From assembly GCA_015680685.1 (NCBI GenBank), contig MNCI01027012.1, positions 210,988 through 274,987 on the forward strand: 64,000 nt of DNA, given 5' to 3'. Source of the DNA: Gnetum montanum (taxonomy: Eukaryota; Streptophyta; Gnetopsida; Gnetales; Gnetaceae). Positions within the stretch are counted from its first letter, which is position 1. Each line of letters starts with the position of its first letter. Below, one piece after another: positions 46,100-59,326 of the stretch. Below the pieces are notes generated by a model. The model made no database searches. It had not been told where the DNA came from and saw only the letters and a program-made list of their open reading frames with translations. The position numbers and the translations under genes were made by a program.

Positions 46100-47000
46100 G
46101 GTGAGGGAGATGATGAGGAAATTGACCCACTTCTGGATATAATTCTTATCCTTATTATATCCTATAAGTAGTAGGAATAATCTATTTGTGTTTTATTTTT
46201 TACTAGAATCCTTTGAGTCCTTTTTGTGGCTTGGACAAGCAATTATGAGGTCACTATGGATCATAGTGAGTCATAGTTTGGTCATGCAAGGAGCTACATG
46301 CCATAGTCTATCGTAGTATATTTAAATTATTAATTCCATGTGTTTTCTAAGTCAATTGTGAGCCATTGCATGTTACATTAAGTCATCATTTGTGAATTGC
46401 TAGTCATAGAAAGTTGTAGTGGGGTTGCATCCAACTAAGAAACAACAACAACAAAATTATGATTTTTACTAGTGCACCTAGATGTAGTCATAATCTTCTT
46501 GCAAGATGACAATTACAAGGACATTACAAATCATACTTATTTGCAATCCTAATTAAAATAATTTATAAGAAAAATGTGCAATTTTCAAGACATCTTAATG
46601 ATCAAAGAAGGCAAAGCCACACTTGAAAAAGTTATAAAAGACTTAAACAACTAAAGAGAAAATGGTTAAGCTCATTCTAAGCCATCTTATGCTTGAGAGA
46701 TTGAGAGAGAACTTTTTAAGCATTGATAATGTGCTTAGTGCTTAATAATCTACCTTGTATTATGAGAGGTTTGAGGGTTTAATTAATTAATTATCTATCC
46801 TTGGGAGTGTGATTACTTCCTTTGCATATTGTAATCAGTTTGTTTTGAGCAAGAATAAAGTTCTTCATTTTCTTTCTTATTTAATTGTGAATTTGTATTA
46901 GGTCTTTGCACTTGAGTGAACTTGAATTATGTGATCTAAGGGAGCTTTTCATCATATTTACATGCATATTTCAAAAATACATTTTATTACTACATCATTG
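46100..47000 (+). repeat. Probable 3' LTR of the chromovirus-like element
   Basis: A purine-rich run (gggtgagggaga near 46,100) precedes TGATGAGGAAATTGACC. Further on, gagcaagaataaagttcttc (46,850) looks like an R/U5 polyadenylation region. The matching 5' LTR was not found, so edges are approximate. Confidence 0.45.
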
Positions 47001-47639
47001 AAAAACTAAATTGTACATAAATTGTAAGAAGAAAAACCTGAATCAAGAAGCATTACAATAAATTTTCCTACTTGGAAATAATGCACTATAACAAAATTTC
47101 TTACATGGCTAAGATGTCCTAGTATGATCCCAACCTTAGTTAAGAATACTAGGTCGATAACCAAATCCAAGAAAAATCTAAAATCAAGAACCTAGAAGAA
47201 TAAAAATAGAAACCTTACATAGATTAGGAAAGGTTGCACAAGCTTTGCTTGTAATTTCTTCTATTTCAACAAGGTCTCCCTCTTTAACTCCTCTCAAAAA
47301 TAGATAATGTAAATGAATGATTTCTAATGGAATGATTGCTAGGTATCTGTACTTACAAGGGTGAGAAATAATAATAGTTAAAATAATAATTAGGATAAAA
47401 TAATTAGGAAGAACCTAATGAAATAATTGAGGTCATACAGTATAGCAAGTCATAGTTAAACATCCTACAAGTTCACACAAACTATAAATAGCTCATAGGA
47501 AAAACAATCTTAGCTATATAAAACCAAGCAAACTAAACTTGCAAGCAATCAAACATAAAAATCAAGAAATTTAGCAAATAAATGATCAAAGGTTGAAATT
47601 TAGGCAACGCTAAACATATCAATAAAAGGGTAAAAAGGA

Positions 47640-50160
47640 TCCCTAAACTAGGTGTGTGACACATCATCATAAGGTGTGTCATAATTGTAGCCTCTATCTC
47701 TATCTACCTAATTATGATGGTCTTTTTTATGTTCCGTTTTGTACCTCCTTTCTTGCCTTTTATCTCTATCTTTGACCTTGCTAAGATATCTATTATGATT
47801 TCTCCTATCATCATCATTTAGATTTCTCCTAGAATGATCACCAAATTGTTTGTTTTGATCCCTAAGTCAAGCTCTATCTCCTTGCCTATCTTCATCTTTG
47901 TCAAAGCTACACAATAAATATGAAGAGGAAGATGGTGAGCTAGGAGAACCACCATGGCATCCTTATCTTCCTTAATAATTCCTTTATTTATATTTTTTGA
48001 TTTTATTGAAGGTCTTAGGCCTTGAGGCCCTCCTTGTTCTAAGATCGATTCCATTTCCTCTAGGATTGTCTACTAAAGCTAAGTATAGTCTTTGATATGT
48101 TGAATCATCAATGTGGAAGATAGAAGTATGAGAGGTAAATTGATGATAATTGGACCTCTTAGACTAATACTTTATATCCTTCTTCTCAGACTAGAATGTT
48201 AGGTGTATTGCATCCTTTTCCTTAGCATCTTCATGCCTTGACTTCATAAAGGTATCTCACCTAGCTGGAGCCTCCATTTGACGGTATGGTCTAGACATGT
48301 TTCCAGCAACATAGTATCCATCAAAGAAATGACCAAGACCAAGCCTTAAAAGTGCAACTTGAAGCATTGATGAAGCTAATCCATCAGGTAGTAGCATAAC
48401 TTTGTCTTATAAGTGCCTCCACAAAAATTGTTTATTCTTGTAAAAGATGAAATTAAAATTAAGTAGAAATCTACATGAGCATATGAGACCCTCTCATATA
48501 ATAGTCCACTTTAGTTTCCTTCGATATTGATTTTGACATGATCTCTACCAATGTTCTCATTGTGTAGTGGATTATCAACCCTGTATGAAGAAGTCATAAT
48601 TCAATTAGTAATTTTTGTGTAATTTCTACTATCAAATATTCAAAAAGGTTAATTGTTAAAGGTTTTAATGATAGTAATTTATAATGCAACTAACTAGAAG
48701 AATAACACCATCTTCGACAATAATGCTAAATGATGAGTAGTGAGGATACCCAATGCCAAACTACAAGGATCACAATAGACCATGTTGTAATTCATTGATG
48801 AAGTTAGCATGGTATCTAGTATAGTTTATTGTGATCATTGTCACTATCTTTGTAATAATACTTGTAATAATCCTTACCTCATGTTGTTAAATGTTGAGGC
48901 ACATGATAAGTGATGTTGTTTAGCCATTGGTGAAAATATGGAAATTAATTCTTTGATTTAATTTTAAAATAATGAAAATAAAGCCTATTCTAGCATAGGG
49001 TAATAAGTGTCCATCTCTAACTTCTTCTCACATCCTAGACATGCACATTAACAGCTAGGATTACCAAGCCACAAAGCTAGTAAGTTTTAGCATTCAAAGC
49101 TAAATTGTGCTCATTTTATCATTTAATGATCATGCATGAGAAACATAGATATTAAGCTATCTTGCATCGAAAATTAAATAACAAAGAAAAATGAATTTAC
49201 TTTTAGGTTAGTGTGTTACAATGAATGGAAACCAATCTTAATCTTATTGTCATTCATGAATTGCATCAAGGTATAGTCCACTTGAATAAAATGTCATACA
49301 ACTAACTCAAATTCATGTTGTGAGTACTTGCTAATTTCTACAAGGAATAAAATTTAAACCTACAAAAGTTCAACTAATCTACCAACCAAATAGTGTCATA
49401 AATGTCGTAGGTTGCCCATATTTGTAGGCATTTATTACAACTACAATTTTTTATCTCTAAAATCATATCATGGGATTGAAAATGACAAAAACTATTTATC
49501 AATCCCAAGACAAAGGCTATATTGCTGTTTCCCAAAGAAACATCACCCTAGTCTTAAGAGTTCCAACATAAGATTTATGATGTTTCATCATAGGTCCATT
49601 AAAATAATGGCTCATCCAAATTAGCAACATCTCAATCCAAATGGAGATAAGATAAATAATATATGACAAATTATCTCAAGTTATCATAACTATAGTTCAA
49701 GCCCCACAAAAGACAATGCATAGATCACTTTTCCCTAAGATCATTTATGTTGTAGCAATGACAGTTTCTAAGAGAAGGTCATGTCTATTTTTCGATATAT
49801 ATGCACTTGTACTCCTCCTTTGCAATCATTTCATGAAGCTCTTATTTCTTGTGAGTGACATACTCTAATTGTTGAGGCAACATAGGCTTGTAATCTAACA
49901 AATCCTTGATGGAACCTTGATTGGACAAAGCCTCCTCAAAGGAGGTAGGTGCAACTTTCCTAGGCTCCTTGCAAACTTGTCCAAATGCATCACACCATTA
50001 TTCAAGTTTATCTTGATGAAAGATTGCCGTAATCAAAGGTACTACTTCATTCACTGTGCTATCTAAAGTGATTTGAACCAATTAAGACATTTGCTTCTGT
50101 CTATTCATATCATTCATCTTAGTCATGGTTTCTTCCATCCTTTTATTCTATAAAATCAAC
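47640..50160 (-). other. Minus-strand coding traces, possibly a decayed gag
   Basis: Minus-strand frame around 47,640-47,900 is rich in Arg, Asp, Lys and Asn (RRNLNDDDRRNHNRY, KVKDRDKRQERRYKTEHKK), like the basic tail of a plant gag. A second stretch at 50,110-49,850 reads QITLDSTVNEVVPLITAIFH and FEEALSNQGSIKDLLDYKPM with two stops. Both are on the same strand and in plausible order, but no catalytic domain links them. The DNA between them and from 47,000 to 47,640 is AT-rich with nothing else recognised. Confidence 0.3.
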
Positions 50161-50199
50161 CAAGAAAAGAAAACATGAAAATGTACAAGTAAATAAGTA

Positions 50200-51640
50200 A
50201 TTCACCAATGTCTTTTCTAGATACAAAGCCAATGATAAGGATCCCTTGGTCAAGATCATAAGAGGTCTATTAGCAATCCCTTATGGAACAAGTGTAACTT
50301 TCACACAAAAAGTAAATAAAACACATTTGCATCACAATCCCTTGTGGGACAAGCACAACACAAAAATCAAGCACACTACTTGTGTTACATTCCCTTTCAA
50401 GATAGGTGTAACACCATCACACAAAAGCAATAAAATTTCCTTAATCACATCTTAATAGCCCAACACTATTCTAGACGAGTATGACCTTCTCAAGCAAGAT
50501 TGAATTATCATAGGTTCTACAACACTAAACTAATCTTTTTATATAATTAAATCAACTATAATTTCTTAATTTAATAAATAAATAAAATAAGTTAATTGAT
50601 TACATAAGATGTCATTGTCACGTTTCAGTCAATACAGTTAGAGAATTAAAGAAAATTAATAAGCTTTATCACTTCACTGATACTCAACTCCATACCAACC
50701 AAACAATTCCAAGTTTATTAAGCATGGTACCACTCTAGCAAAGGTATCTTGGTACCATTCTAGTAGAGTCTTGATGCATGATGAAACAACTTGTAAATAC
50801 AAACAACGAAAAGAAAGCACATTTACCCAAGGTACAAAAAAGCCAAAAAAAAAAACAACTAAGGAAAACTCAAAATCAATCAAATATGTCAACTAAGCTC
50901 CAAGCCCAAGCATTTATAGCTTTTAGTTGAGGTATAAGGGGATGCACCAGCTACTAGACACTAACGATTTAACATTAGTGCAAGGGATCCCTTTACAACC
51001 ACTTTTAAAGGATAATCACCTAGAACTAGAATGCTTATCCTACCAAGCAACGTCATGGAAATTTTGATGAATAAGCAAAACCCTAACCTCTTTAAGTAAC
51101 AACACCCAAGCTTAAACCTACATCTTCCAACTTGAGAAACAAGCACCTTACCATCACTCCAAATAATGATCCCTCTTTCCAACATGAAAACACAACTTGC
51201 AAGTAAGAAATGTACTAAATCTAAGGGGCTATCCTAAGGGATGCATTAATTAACAATAGCTCATCATGTACAAAAATCCATATTTATTAAATAAATAACA
51301 AAGCTCAAAAATTTAGCTTCATAACCATTACAAAATATGTTTGCAATGGGTGGAGGGTGTTGAAATCCAAAATAATTGTAATTTTGGCCAAGAGGCCAAC
51401 TCGTCTTGCACGATGGGGGGAGGGGAGAGTGCATTTTTTTCCCTCCACATCATGCGCTACGTAAGATCCTACGAAATGGGAAAAAACACGAACTGAAGAG
51501 CCACAACTTTTTGTATTCCCATTGCGCAGAATGTGAACCAAAGAGCCACAGGTTTTCATATTCCCATTGCACACATAAAAAAGTCAAACACAACCAAATG
51601 CAGAATGGGAATGGGAATGGGAATGAGAATTCCATTTCCA
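50200..51640. other. AT-rich spacer without supported gene
   Basis: Only short ORFs that look accidental. It contains a two-copy 50 bp duplication at 51,496-51,590 (gagccacaactttttgtatt and gagccacaggttttcatatt) and a short GGGAAT run at 51,607-51,632, just before the subtilase remnant. Confidence 0.5.
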
Positions 51641-51664
51641 TTCTGTCTTCATCTCCATCTATAA

Positions 51665-52440
51665 CTGTTGCTGCAGGCTTCCTGGCCCAACCAAACCAAC
51701 TTCGATGACACTAGCTTTAGAGCTCCGCCAAAGTGCTGGAAAGGCACCTACAATGGTGGCTCATGCTTTAGTTGCAACAACAAGCTCATCGACACACACT
51801 TCTTCAACCAAGGTAGTAATAAGGTGGTAAGCCAATAGGCCCTCGTGGCGTCCTTACTCAACACAGAAGGTCATGACATGCACATGTCATCAACAATTGT
51901 CGGTCGCACCATGGCCGACGCTAGCATGCTTGGCTATGCCAACGGCATTGCTTGTAGCATGGCTTGGCTCACACAGATCGTCATCTACAAGGTTTGGTGG
52001 GACTATAGCTACTTTAGCTCCGACATCCTCGTGGCCATGGATGCTGCTCTATTCGACAGCATTGACATTCTCTAGCTCTTGCTTGGTGGCAACCCATAGT
52101 AGTACTACACCAACAACATCCCCATCAGCTCCTTCGTCGTCACAATCCACTACCATGTCTTTGTCACTTGCTCGACTAAAAACTCCAAACACAACATTAG
52201 CATCACCTTGAATCTTGTGCCCTGGATCATGACCATTATTGCTAGCATTCTTGACTTCCTGACCACCACAGTGCTCGTTGATGACAACAAGTACGTTGAT
52301 GCCTCACTCTACACTGAGGAACTGCTACTTGAAGACCTAAATCTCATGCTCATCTATGCTAGAAATGCCAACCTCAATGGCAACTAAAATGCAAACTTTT
52401 TCACCTATGGCAACCTGGACCTCGAAGATTGGGGAGGTGT
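51665..52440 (+). pseudogene. Subtilisin-like serine protease (subtilase) pseudogene, part 1
   Basis: Frames read NFDDTSFRAPPKCWKG, CNNKLIDTHFFNQG, LLNTEGHDMHMSSTIVGRT (catalytic-His region, GHGTHTSST in active enzymes), ADASMLGYANGIACSMAWLT, YKVWWDYSYFSSDILVAMDA and, decayed, NAPWI / NANLNGN-type blocks ending FFTYGNLDLEDWGG. This is the order of the plant secreted subtilase catalytic domain with its inserted PA domain. The catalytic Asp region upstream survives only as AAGF before WPN, with Asp lost. Stops and frameshifts occur. The prodomain and the C-terminal half with the catalytic Ser are missing. Confidence 0.85.
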
Positions 52441-53439
52441 GAATCATAATACAATTTTTGCTATAATAGCTAAAATATCCCTTATTTAGGTTTCTTTTTT
52501 TTGGATAAAATTTATATATGAATTAGGCCAATATATTTCTTGAGTAGCTTTGTTTGAATGTATGTTTTAAGCATAAAATTTTGCAAGTAGGGGTAGGATG
52601 AGGGGCAGAGCCAAAGGCATTCAAGGAAGGGCAGTAATGGCTACAGTTGTAGCTGAAACTTGAGGAGAAGGGTCTTCTGAAGTTTCTGTGTCAATAATAA
52701 CCTTTGGTTATTGGAATCTCTTTCTGGAAACAAACTTTTTTCCAGTCTTTTTATGTGTGTTTCTGTTAATTTTTTATAGTGAATTGTAACGTGTTGAACA
52801 TTACATTTTGATGATTTTATACAATTTTCATAGTTTCACTTCAAGTTGAGCTCTTCTGTCATTAGTACTTAGCATGCCTTCCTATACATTTACATTCCCA
52901 ATGCAAAAAAATTTCAAAGTTTGGTTCTATTTTTTTTTCAATGCATTCTGAAGTGGCAAGGAATTCTGAAATTGTAATTTTCTGCTACTATCTTAAGTAA
53001 TCCTTTTTTGCTACACCATTTTTCAATGTAAAAGAACATTTGTAAGTTCATTTTCTCTTTATCTCATTGTATATTCTATGTAGGTTTTATCATTTCTATG
53101 GTTGTGCTTTGAAATTCAGCGATTACCATGGAGTAGACACATCCAGTTGTTATAGTTGTGACTACTTTTTCATTTGCAATATGCATTTTAATAAAATGCA
53201 ACAGTGTTAGCATTTTTGCTAGCACATGAAAATTATTAGCCAGTTTGAGACATGGGCCTGACTTCAGTCATAATTTTAACAATTTTTCTTGCTTATTGGG
53301 AGGACTTAAAGAGTTCAAATTTGACAATTTCTTCTTGCCTTCTTGCATGGAGTGAGGCCTTTTCTTTATGTACATATTCTCTGATTGATGGAATCTAATA
53401 GATGATATGGTTGTTAACCTGGTAAATTTTAAAAGCAAG
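52441..53439. other. Spacer or insertion between the two subtilase pieces
   Basis: About 1 kb of AT-rich DNA with no coding trace. The last block of part 1 (aactttttcacc...ctggacctcgaagatt) and the first block of part 2 (aacttctacac...ctagaccccaagaaaat) represent the same position of the protein. The two pieces therefore overlap by about a dozen codons and may come from two neighbouring gene copies. Confidence 0.45.
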
Positions 53440-53565
53440 AACTTCTACACTCTAGCAGCCTAGACCCCAAGAAAATCGTCAACAAGATCATGTTGCAATG
53501 ATCCTAGCCAATGCTAAGGAAAATGGCAACGAGCTCTCCGCCTATGCACATGTCCTACCATAATC
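53440..53565 (+). pseudogene. Subtilase pseudogene, part 2
   Basis: Reads SSLDPKKIVNKIM, then after a frame change AMILANAKENGNELSAYAHVLP. The second string is the conserved stretch that follows the PA domain core in plant subtilases (GMILANT..NGEELVADAHLLP in the family). About 20 residues between the two strings are missing. Nothing downstream of it remains; AT-rich DNA follows. Confidence 0.75.
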
Positions 53566-54019
53566 ATAAATAACCAATTATTTATAAATCTCCCCTAGCC
53601 AAAGAGTCACCATAGGGGAGCCAATGATTGTATTTATCTCAGTTATTCATAATCTCAATTATATATAATGATATATTTATGATCATAAACATAAATGATT
53701 ATATATAATGATTATAAACATTTCATCATAAATAAAGCCAGTTATTTATAATCATTTCATTATATATATCTTATGGATAATGCTAATCAAGATATAATCA
53801 TTATGGGTTAGCATTATGAATGAATAAATAATATCTCTAATATTATAGATTACGAGTAATATTCCATCATATCTCAGCTTTATTTATTATGAAATGTTTA
53901 CCATTCGAATGAATCTTATAATCCATAATATCTCAGATTATAATTATGGATTATTGTTCTAATTATAATAATCTCATAACATTTATTGGATTCCACAATA
54001 ATTATAATATAATAATTAT

Positions 54020-54633
54020 GAATGAGGTGTTAGCATCATTCATATCTTGTCCATTGTAACAATAATGTCAATATACAAAAGCTCATTATATAATAATAGC
54101 ATTGTTTATGCATTTGTAACATGATTTTTTGTATCTCCGCGAACAAATATGCATTACAAATATATGTTGTAGTGTCAATTCAATTTGATCTCTTCGTATT
54201 CCCTCACGCACACACGCCATGTTCATGGGAGCCAAAGAGTCACTGTAGGGGAGTTGAATTTCTATTCAATCAATGCCCCCTAACCCTTGGGCTCCCCATT
54301 CGTCTCTTTGTATTTCCTCACATGCACGTGCCACATGCAAGGGAGCCAAAGAGTCATTGCAGGAAAGTCGAATCTCTATTCGATTGATGTCCCCCAACCC
54401 TTGGACTTCCCATTCGTCTCTTCACATTCCCACACACATATGCCCCGACATGGGTAATAATGAATATTTATTATTATAAATGACGATGGTTACCATTACA
54501 GTAATAATGAATATTTATTATTATAAATGGTGGGTAATAATGAATATTTATTATTGTTATAAACGGTGACAATTACGGTTACAATGATGGTTACGGTGTG
54601 ATGTAGTATTTAAAGATATTGAACTTAAGCATC
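54020..54633. repeat. Left arm of a long inverted repeat
   Basis: Reverse complement of 59,327-59,978. Shared blocks include atgaatgaggtgttagcatc, caatatacaaaag, gagccaaagagtcactg, and at the inner edge ggttacggtgtgatgtagta followed by tttaaagatattgaactta. Inside the arm a 125 bp unit is present twice in tandem (54,190-54,440), also duplicated in the right arm. The flanking 53,566-54,019 is AT-rich with no gene. Confidence 0.8.
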
Positions 54634-54818
54634 GTGGTACAAGATTAAAATGTACAATATTGGAATTTATGCATTTTCAGAAACATGGATCCTGCTGCTA
54701 TTAGTCCTAATAGAGAAGGTGAATAACACTCTCTTCAAGATCAACAACAAAAACCATCTACTGCAACAAGTAATGCAAAAACTATCTACTACAATAAGTA
54801 ATGCAATCTTTGCTTATA

Positions 54819-55298
54819 TGTGAAGGTGCAAAGGTAATGTTCATAGTAAACCTTTGGCCTGAAGCAAGATTGGTGAATGGTGCACTTGGCATGATTCATA
54901 GTATTATGTATCTTTAAGGTAAATAGCCACCTGCATTACCATTGTATGTTATTGTTGATTTGGACTCCTACATTGGATGTGTCTTTGATAATGGTAATCC
55001 TCATCATGTGCCAATTATACTTGTGGTCTGAGGAGTATCTCATCAATTACCATTACGATTGGCATGCGCCATGACTATTCATAAATCTCAAGGAATGACA
55101 CAAGATAAAGCTACTATTGACATTGGTTCAAGCAAAGTTACAGGTTTAATGTTTGTTGCATTATCTAGAGTCAAGACCATTGATTCTTTAAAGATTCATC
55201 CTCCTTTCTTTGTGTAGAGATATAGAAAGATTTCAGATGTTAAACCTCTCCAAAGTAGAATTGCACAGAAAGTTTGTTTTTCTCAATTAGAGGATTAG
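54819..55298 (+). pseudogene. PIF1-like helicase C-terminal fragment
   Basis: A single frame of 160 codons with three internal stops reads CEGAKVMFIVNLWPEARLVN, GALGMIHSI, then LPLRLACAMTIHKSQGMTQD, KATIDIGSSKV and LMFVALSRVKTIDSLKI. These are the last two helicase motifs of the PIF1 family (TIHKSQG and VALSR), found in host PIF1 and in plant Helitrons. The Walker A part is absent. It lies inside the inverted repeat arms, 190 bp from the left inner edge. Whether it came with a Helitron or from a host gene cannot be told. Confidence 0.82.
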
Positions 55299-55753
55299 GC
55301 ATATTAAGTTCACAATTATCATTGTATTTTGCCTTTTGCTCAATCCTATTATACAGTTCTGTAATGTTTGTTGCAATAATTGTGCAATGTATTCCTTCAT
55401 CAACATATACGAAATATATAAACTTTTATTTTAACCAATTTATGTTTACTAGTATATATTATTTAGAATGCAAATAGTGATAACTTAAAAAATAAAAAAG
55501 AAATAATTAAATTCTACTCATAGCCTATGAAATCACTCCACTAGCTTAGATATATATATATATATCAATTGGTCAAGATGATTTAAAAAAAATGAAGTAA
55601 TCAAATCAGAAATTTACAATGTGTCCAAGCTAAGGAGTTGGACAGAACAAAACATCGTAATATTATCGTGAAGATGCTTGCAAACTCAAATGTGAGACAT
55701 TTTGATAAATCCTTAACACTTTTAATAGTTTGCATACTACAAAATTCAAGCAC
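55299..55753. other. AT-rich spacer with a TA microsatellite
   Basis: No gene seen. Contains a run of TA repeats at about 55,550-55,566. Confidence 0.5.
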
Positions 55754-58700
55754 CTATGATTGTGTTATTGAAGGTTTCAGCTTTGGGTCTGACCCATGAA
55801 CCCGCAGTCTATATATGCAAGTATGTGAAACACTTCCATGATTGGATAGCACGTGCAGTTTTATCATGTTAACAAGATTTCTAGTTCTTTCAGATGGAAT
55901 ATTAAATGTTTGTACACTGTTTTTCTCTAAATCATAACTAAATTCTCCTAACACAGAAATCTGAGGGGACTCCTCTTCATCATTCCATCCAAGTATACGA
56001 AAGTCTTTTGGAGCACTCCATCGATCAAAGGCAACACTCTGTAAAAGAGCCATGCAAAAATGTTAGTCCACAGCAAACACACTAAAGGTCTCATATACAA
56101 TGAATGCATAAGAATATTTAAATCAAGTAAACAAATGTTTATTAAGAATGATAAAATAAAAAAAAATTATTGAGTTTTTTTAAAGTTGGACCAATACATA
56201 TGTTGTTCATCCGAATGCTTTCTTATTTATTCTTTTCAACTTATTTAATTCTTCAAATATAGGAAACATCATAGGTTGCTTGTAGCCTTAAAATTTATCA
56301 CCATAACATTTAGGAAAATTTTATTTTTAAAGATCATGTTATTTATGTGGAAAATAAACAATATGATGTAATTACGTTTCCTTTATGACTTCCTTTTTCT
56401 AAATAGGAGATTTTAAATCCTTGAAGCGTTGGATCTTTAGAAAGAACTCAAAGAGCAGATGCTTCTTAAAAAATATCCAATTATCTTTACAACAAAGCAT
56501 GGAAAAAGTTTCAAAATACATGGAAGAAGAAATCTCAGAATATCAAAACATTATAAAGTAAAAGCAATAAAAGTTCTAGAGTTTGAAGCAAAGGGAACTA
56601 TATGTAGTTACAGTTACACATAAAGAAAGCATTCATAATATTTTCATTCCATGTATGATAGCATCAATAAGGTCAAAGTCTGGACTAATGACCCTATTGG
56701 CACTTTTAAAAACAGAAAACAAATGGTTATATCTTCATGTTTGAACTCTTAGAACTTTTAATAGGTTAAAAGAAACATTTCATGAGGAATTTGCAAAATG
56801 AATGGTCACTTTGAAGACAGAATACTTTTGTGCATTATTGTGATTTGTTGCTTTTCAAAGGAGTTGCAGTATGTTTTTTCTATGATCCAAACTTCTCTGA
56901 AAGCTAACTATGCCATGGTACTAGCAACCATTGTAAAAGTTATTTATGGAGGCATAGTATTCACTAAATAAGTTAAATAAAATTTAGAATCAAAATGATT
57001 TCATGATCAATTCAGATGCAGCAAGATTCACTACCAATCAAGACTTATAGATGATGGAAAAATCAAGAAAATCAACTTGCTTCTGTGAAATAAAACAAAG
57101 ATGCTAAAACATTGTAGTAGTGAAATAATCACAATCTCAACAACAAGAGATAAATTAAAATTTCTCAATGGTGTAACTTTGCAACATGCTCTAATGTAAC
57201 TGCACTGACAAAAATTGATGATCTAAGTGCAATATCTACAAAACCTTTGCTGCCTTTCAAAGGCAAGCACTGTCCAGGCTCACCAAAACTTGGTTCCAAC
57301 ACTTTTGAGGCTTGAGGATGCAAGGCTCCACTCTTAACAACCCATGCAGACATGCTCTAATCTGACATTTTGGCAAGGTAAGGCTCTGAATGCCTGACAA
57401 CTTTGCTCCCACTAGACCTAACAGCAAAATCGACCATCCCCAATCCATCAGCAGCATGACATTCAATCTCTGATTCAATCAACTGCCTAGCCACAGCCCT
57501 CACATCATCCAAACTCAATGCATTGCCATCTCCCACTGTAGCTCTGTCTTCAAACACTTCCTTCACAATAGTCTGCACATCATGTTTGGTTAGCATTTCA
57601 GATTCCTTTATCCTTTTCAAGACCTCCTTAATCTCAATGTTAGAGTCTTTCAATCTTTTTAATTCGTTGTATAATTCAGATGCATGATCTTTCATGCTTG
57701 CTTCAAGCTTCGTCTTCACATTGTCTACCTCCTTGTTAAACTTGATATTCAACAACTCCAGTTGAACCTGAAAAATCCCAAAGTCCAAATATAAGTCACC
57801 AACACCTCCAATACTAATGCCTGCACAAGACCACGTAGAAATAATTGTGCCAGGTGATAAAGTTAAAAGACACATTGAAGATAAGTTCATCAAGTGAGAA
57901 GGTAGCACAGTATCAAAATAACATAAAAAAAAACATTAACGCATATGCAAATGGTTGTCGAAAAATTTTTGCGTCCATCATTTTTATTTTAGCAACTTTG
58001 AATCGACAAAGCAACTGATTTAATGTAGAAACAAAGTAGTGATGGGCATTTGGGCATTAGCTCAAGGCTAGCTCCAAAAGCTTCCAAAAATAATTTCTTA
58101 AAAAATTAACTAACAATGTGCAATATCGTTTGTTTATACTTTCTTAAAAAATTAACTAACAATGTCAATATTTTTTGTTTAGGATGTATTTCAATGGATT
58201 GGAAAATAGTAGAAAACTCCAAAAATATGCAAACTGCTATCTTTATGAATGGAAGAATTACCACTCATGATGGATTGATTAGCACTCATACTATGTATAT
58301 TTCCTCTGTAGAATAGATCTAGAGGGTCTAAGGATGCAATAAAAAATGAAAATTGGTTTCAGTTTCTTTAGCTAAAGAAAAGCCTACATGCATATGAAGA
58401 ACTTCTCGCAACACAATCTATAATAAACCTTACAAAAACCCTAAGTAACATGTGAAAATATTTCCTACGGCAAATAGGCGACTTCCTATCACTAGCATAA
58501 CACTTATACGAGATCCAAGTAACATTTTCAGTAGAAAACTTACAAATTCATCAGAATTTAGGCAATAACAATCACAACATAAGAACACAAAAATACTAAC
58601 AATTAACATCATAATCATTATCATTGGCAAAGGACAAAACTTGGAACCTGCAACATATTGGTGGTTCTTTTAAACAAATGTTGTAGCTCCGCGATCTGGC

Positions 58701-59312
58701 TCTCAGAGGCAACATCATCCAGGTTCACGTTTCTAGGATGATGATAATGAGAACGATGTTCAGAATCCAATCTAGACCACAGTCTAGAGAATCCAGCATT
58801 GACGGCCCATCCGAGGCCGAAGAGGAAGATCAAGAGAGCAGACCATTTCAGAGAAACCCTAACACCCCAGCATATCCAGTCGAGGCGGGAGAACTTTTTA
58901 GAAACCACTACTGTTGATGACGGAGTCAATCGCATGGGACTTCTGCTTCGCAAACACCCTCTGTTATGCATGATCATCAAATTATGCTTATGATTCTGAT
59001 TCTGATGATGAAGATTCTTCTTCTACTGCTGGTTATGATCCTGGTCCTCCTCCTCCTGCTCCTGCTCCTCTTTTTGATGATTATGCCTTCTATCCTTTTC
59101 TATAATATGATGATGAATGGCGCTATTGGTGTTGGTCTCTTTATAGTTTCTCTACTAGCTCTACCTTCCTTGTCGGCCGTTTCTGCTGTAGCGCTTCGTT
59201 TGCGGCCTAGGGTTTTGATGCCATTGACGTTTGGGTTACTTTTGCTATTGTTGCTATTGTTACTGCGCCTACGTGTGCCTCTTGTAAAGTGTTGTAAAAG
59301 GGAAGGTAACAA
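55754..59312 (-). pseudogene. SUN-domain nuclear-envelope protein pseudogene, three exons
   Basis: Plant SUN proteins sit in the inner nuclear membrane and bind KASH partners in the lumen. Exon 1 (about 59,312-58,648): basic LGRKRSATAE (NLS-like), acidic spacer, membrane span SALLIFLFGLGWAVNAGF, and donor GCAG/GTTCC. Exon 2 (57,767-57,178): acceptor TTTTTCAG, coiled coil (VKTKLEASMKDHASELYNEL), then SUN start [34 protein letters not shown] and AVTLEHVAK. Exon 3 (56,038-55,754): acceptor TTTTACAG, SVAFDRWSAPKDFRILGW and CIYRLRVHG. Breaks: frame change near 59,100, TAG near 59,010, TAG at 57,357-57,359, and the exon 2 donor does not restore frame to exon 3. Introns are kept, so this is a genomic, not a retro, copy. 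Confidence 0.85.
58091..58185. repeat. Two-copy tandem duplication in SUN intron 1
   Basis: tttcttaaaaaattaactaa followed by caatgt occurs twice, about 48 bp apart. Local slippage-type duplication, no function suggested. Confidence 0.6.
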
Positions 59313-59326
59313 GAAATGTAGTGCCT

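Noticed and set aside
54819-55298. Intact Helitron
   Set aside because: Only the last helicase motifs are present; no Rep/HUH domain and no TC...CTRR termini were found. The flanking inverted repeats are not a Helitron trait.
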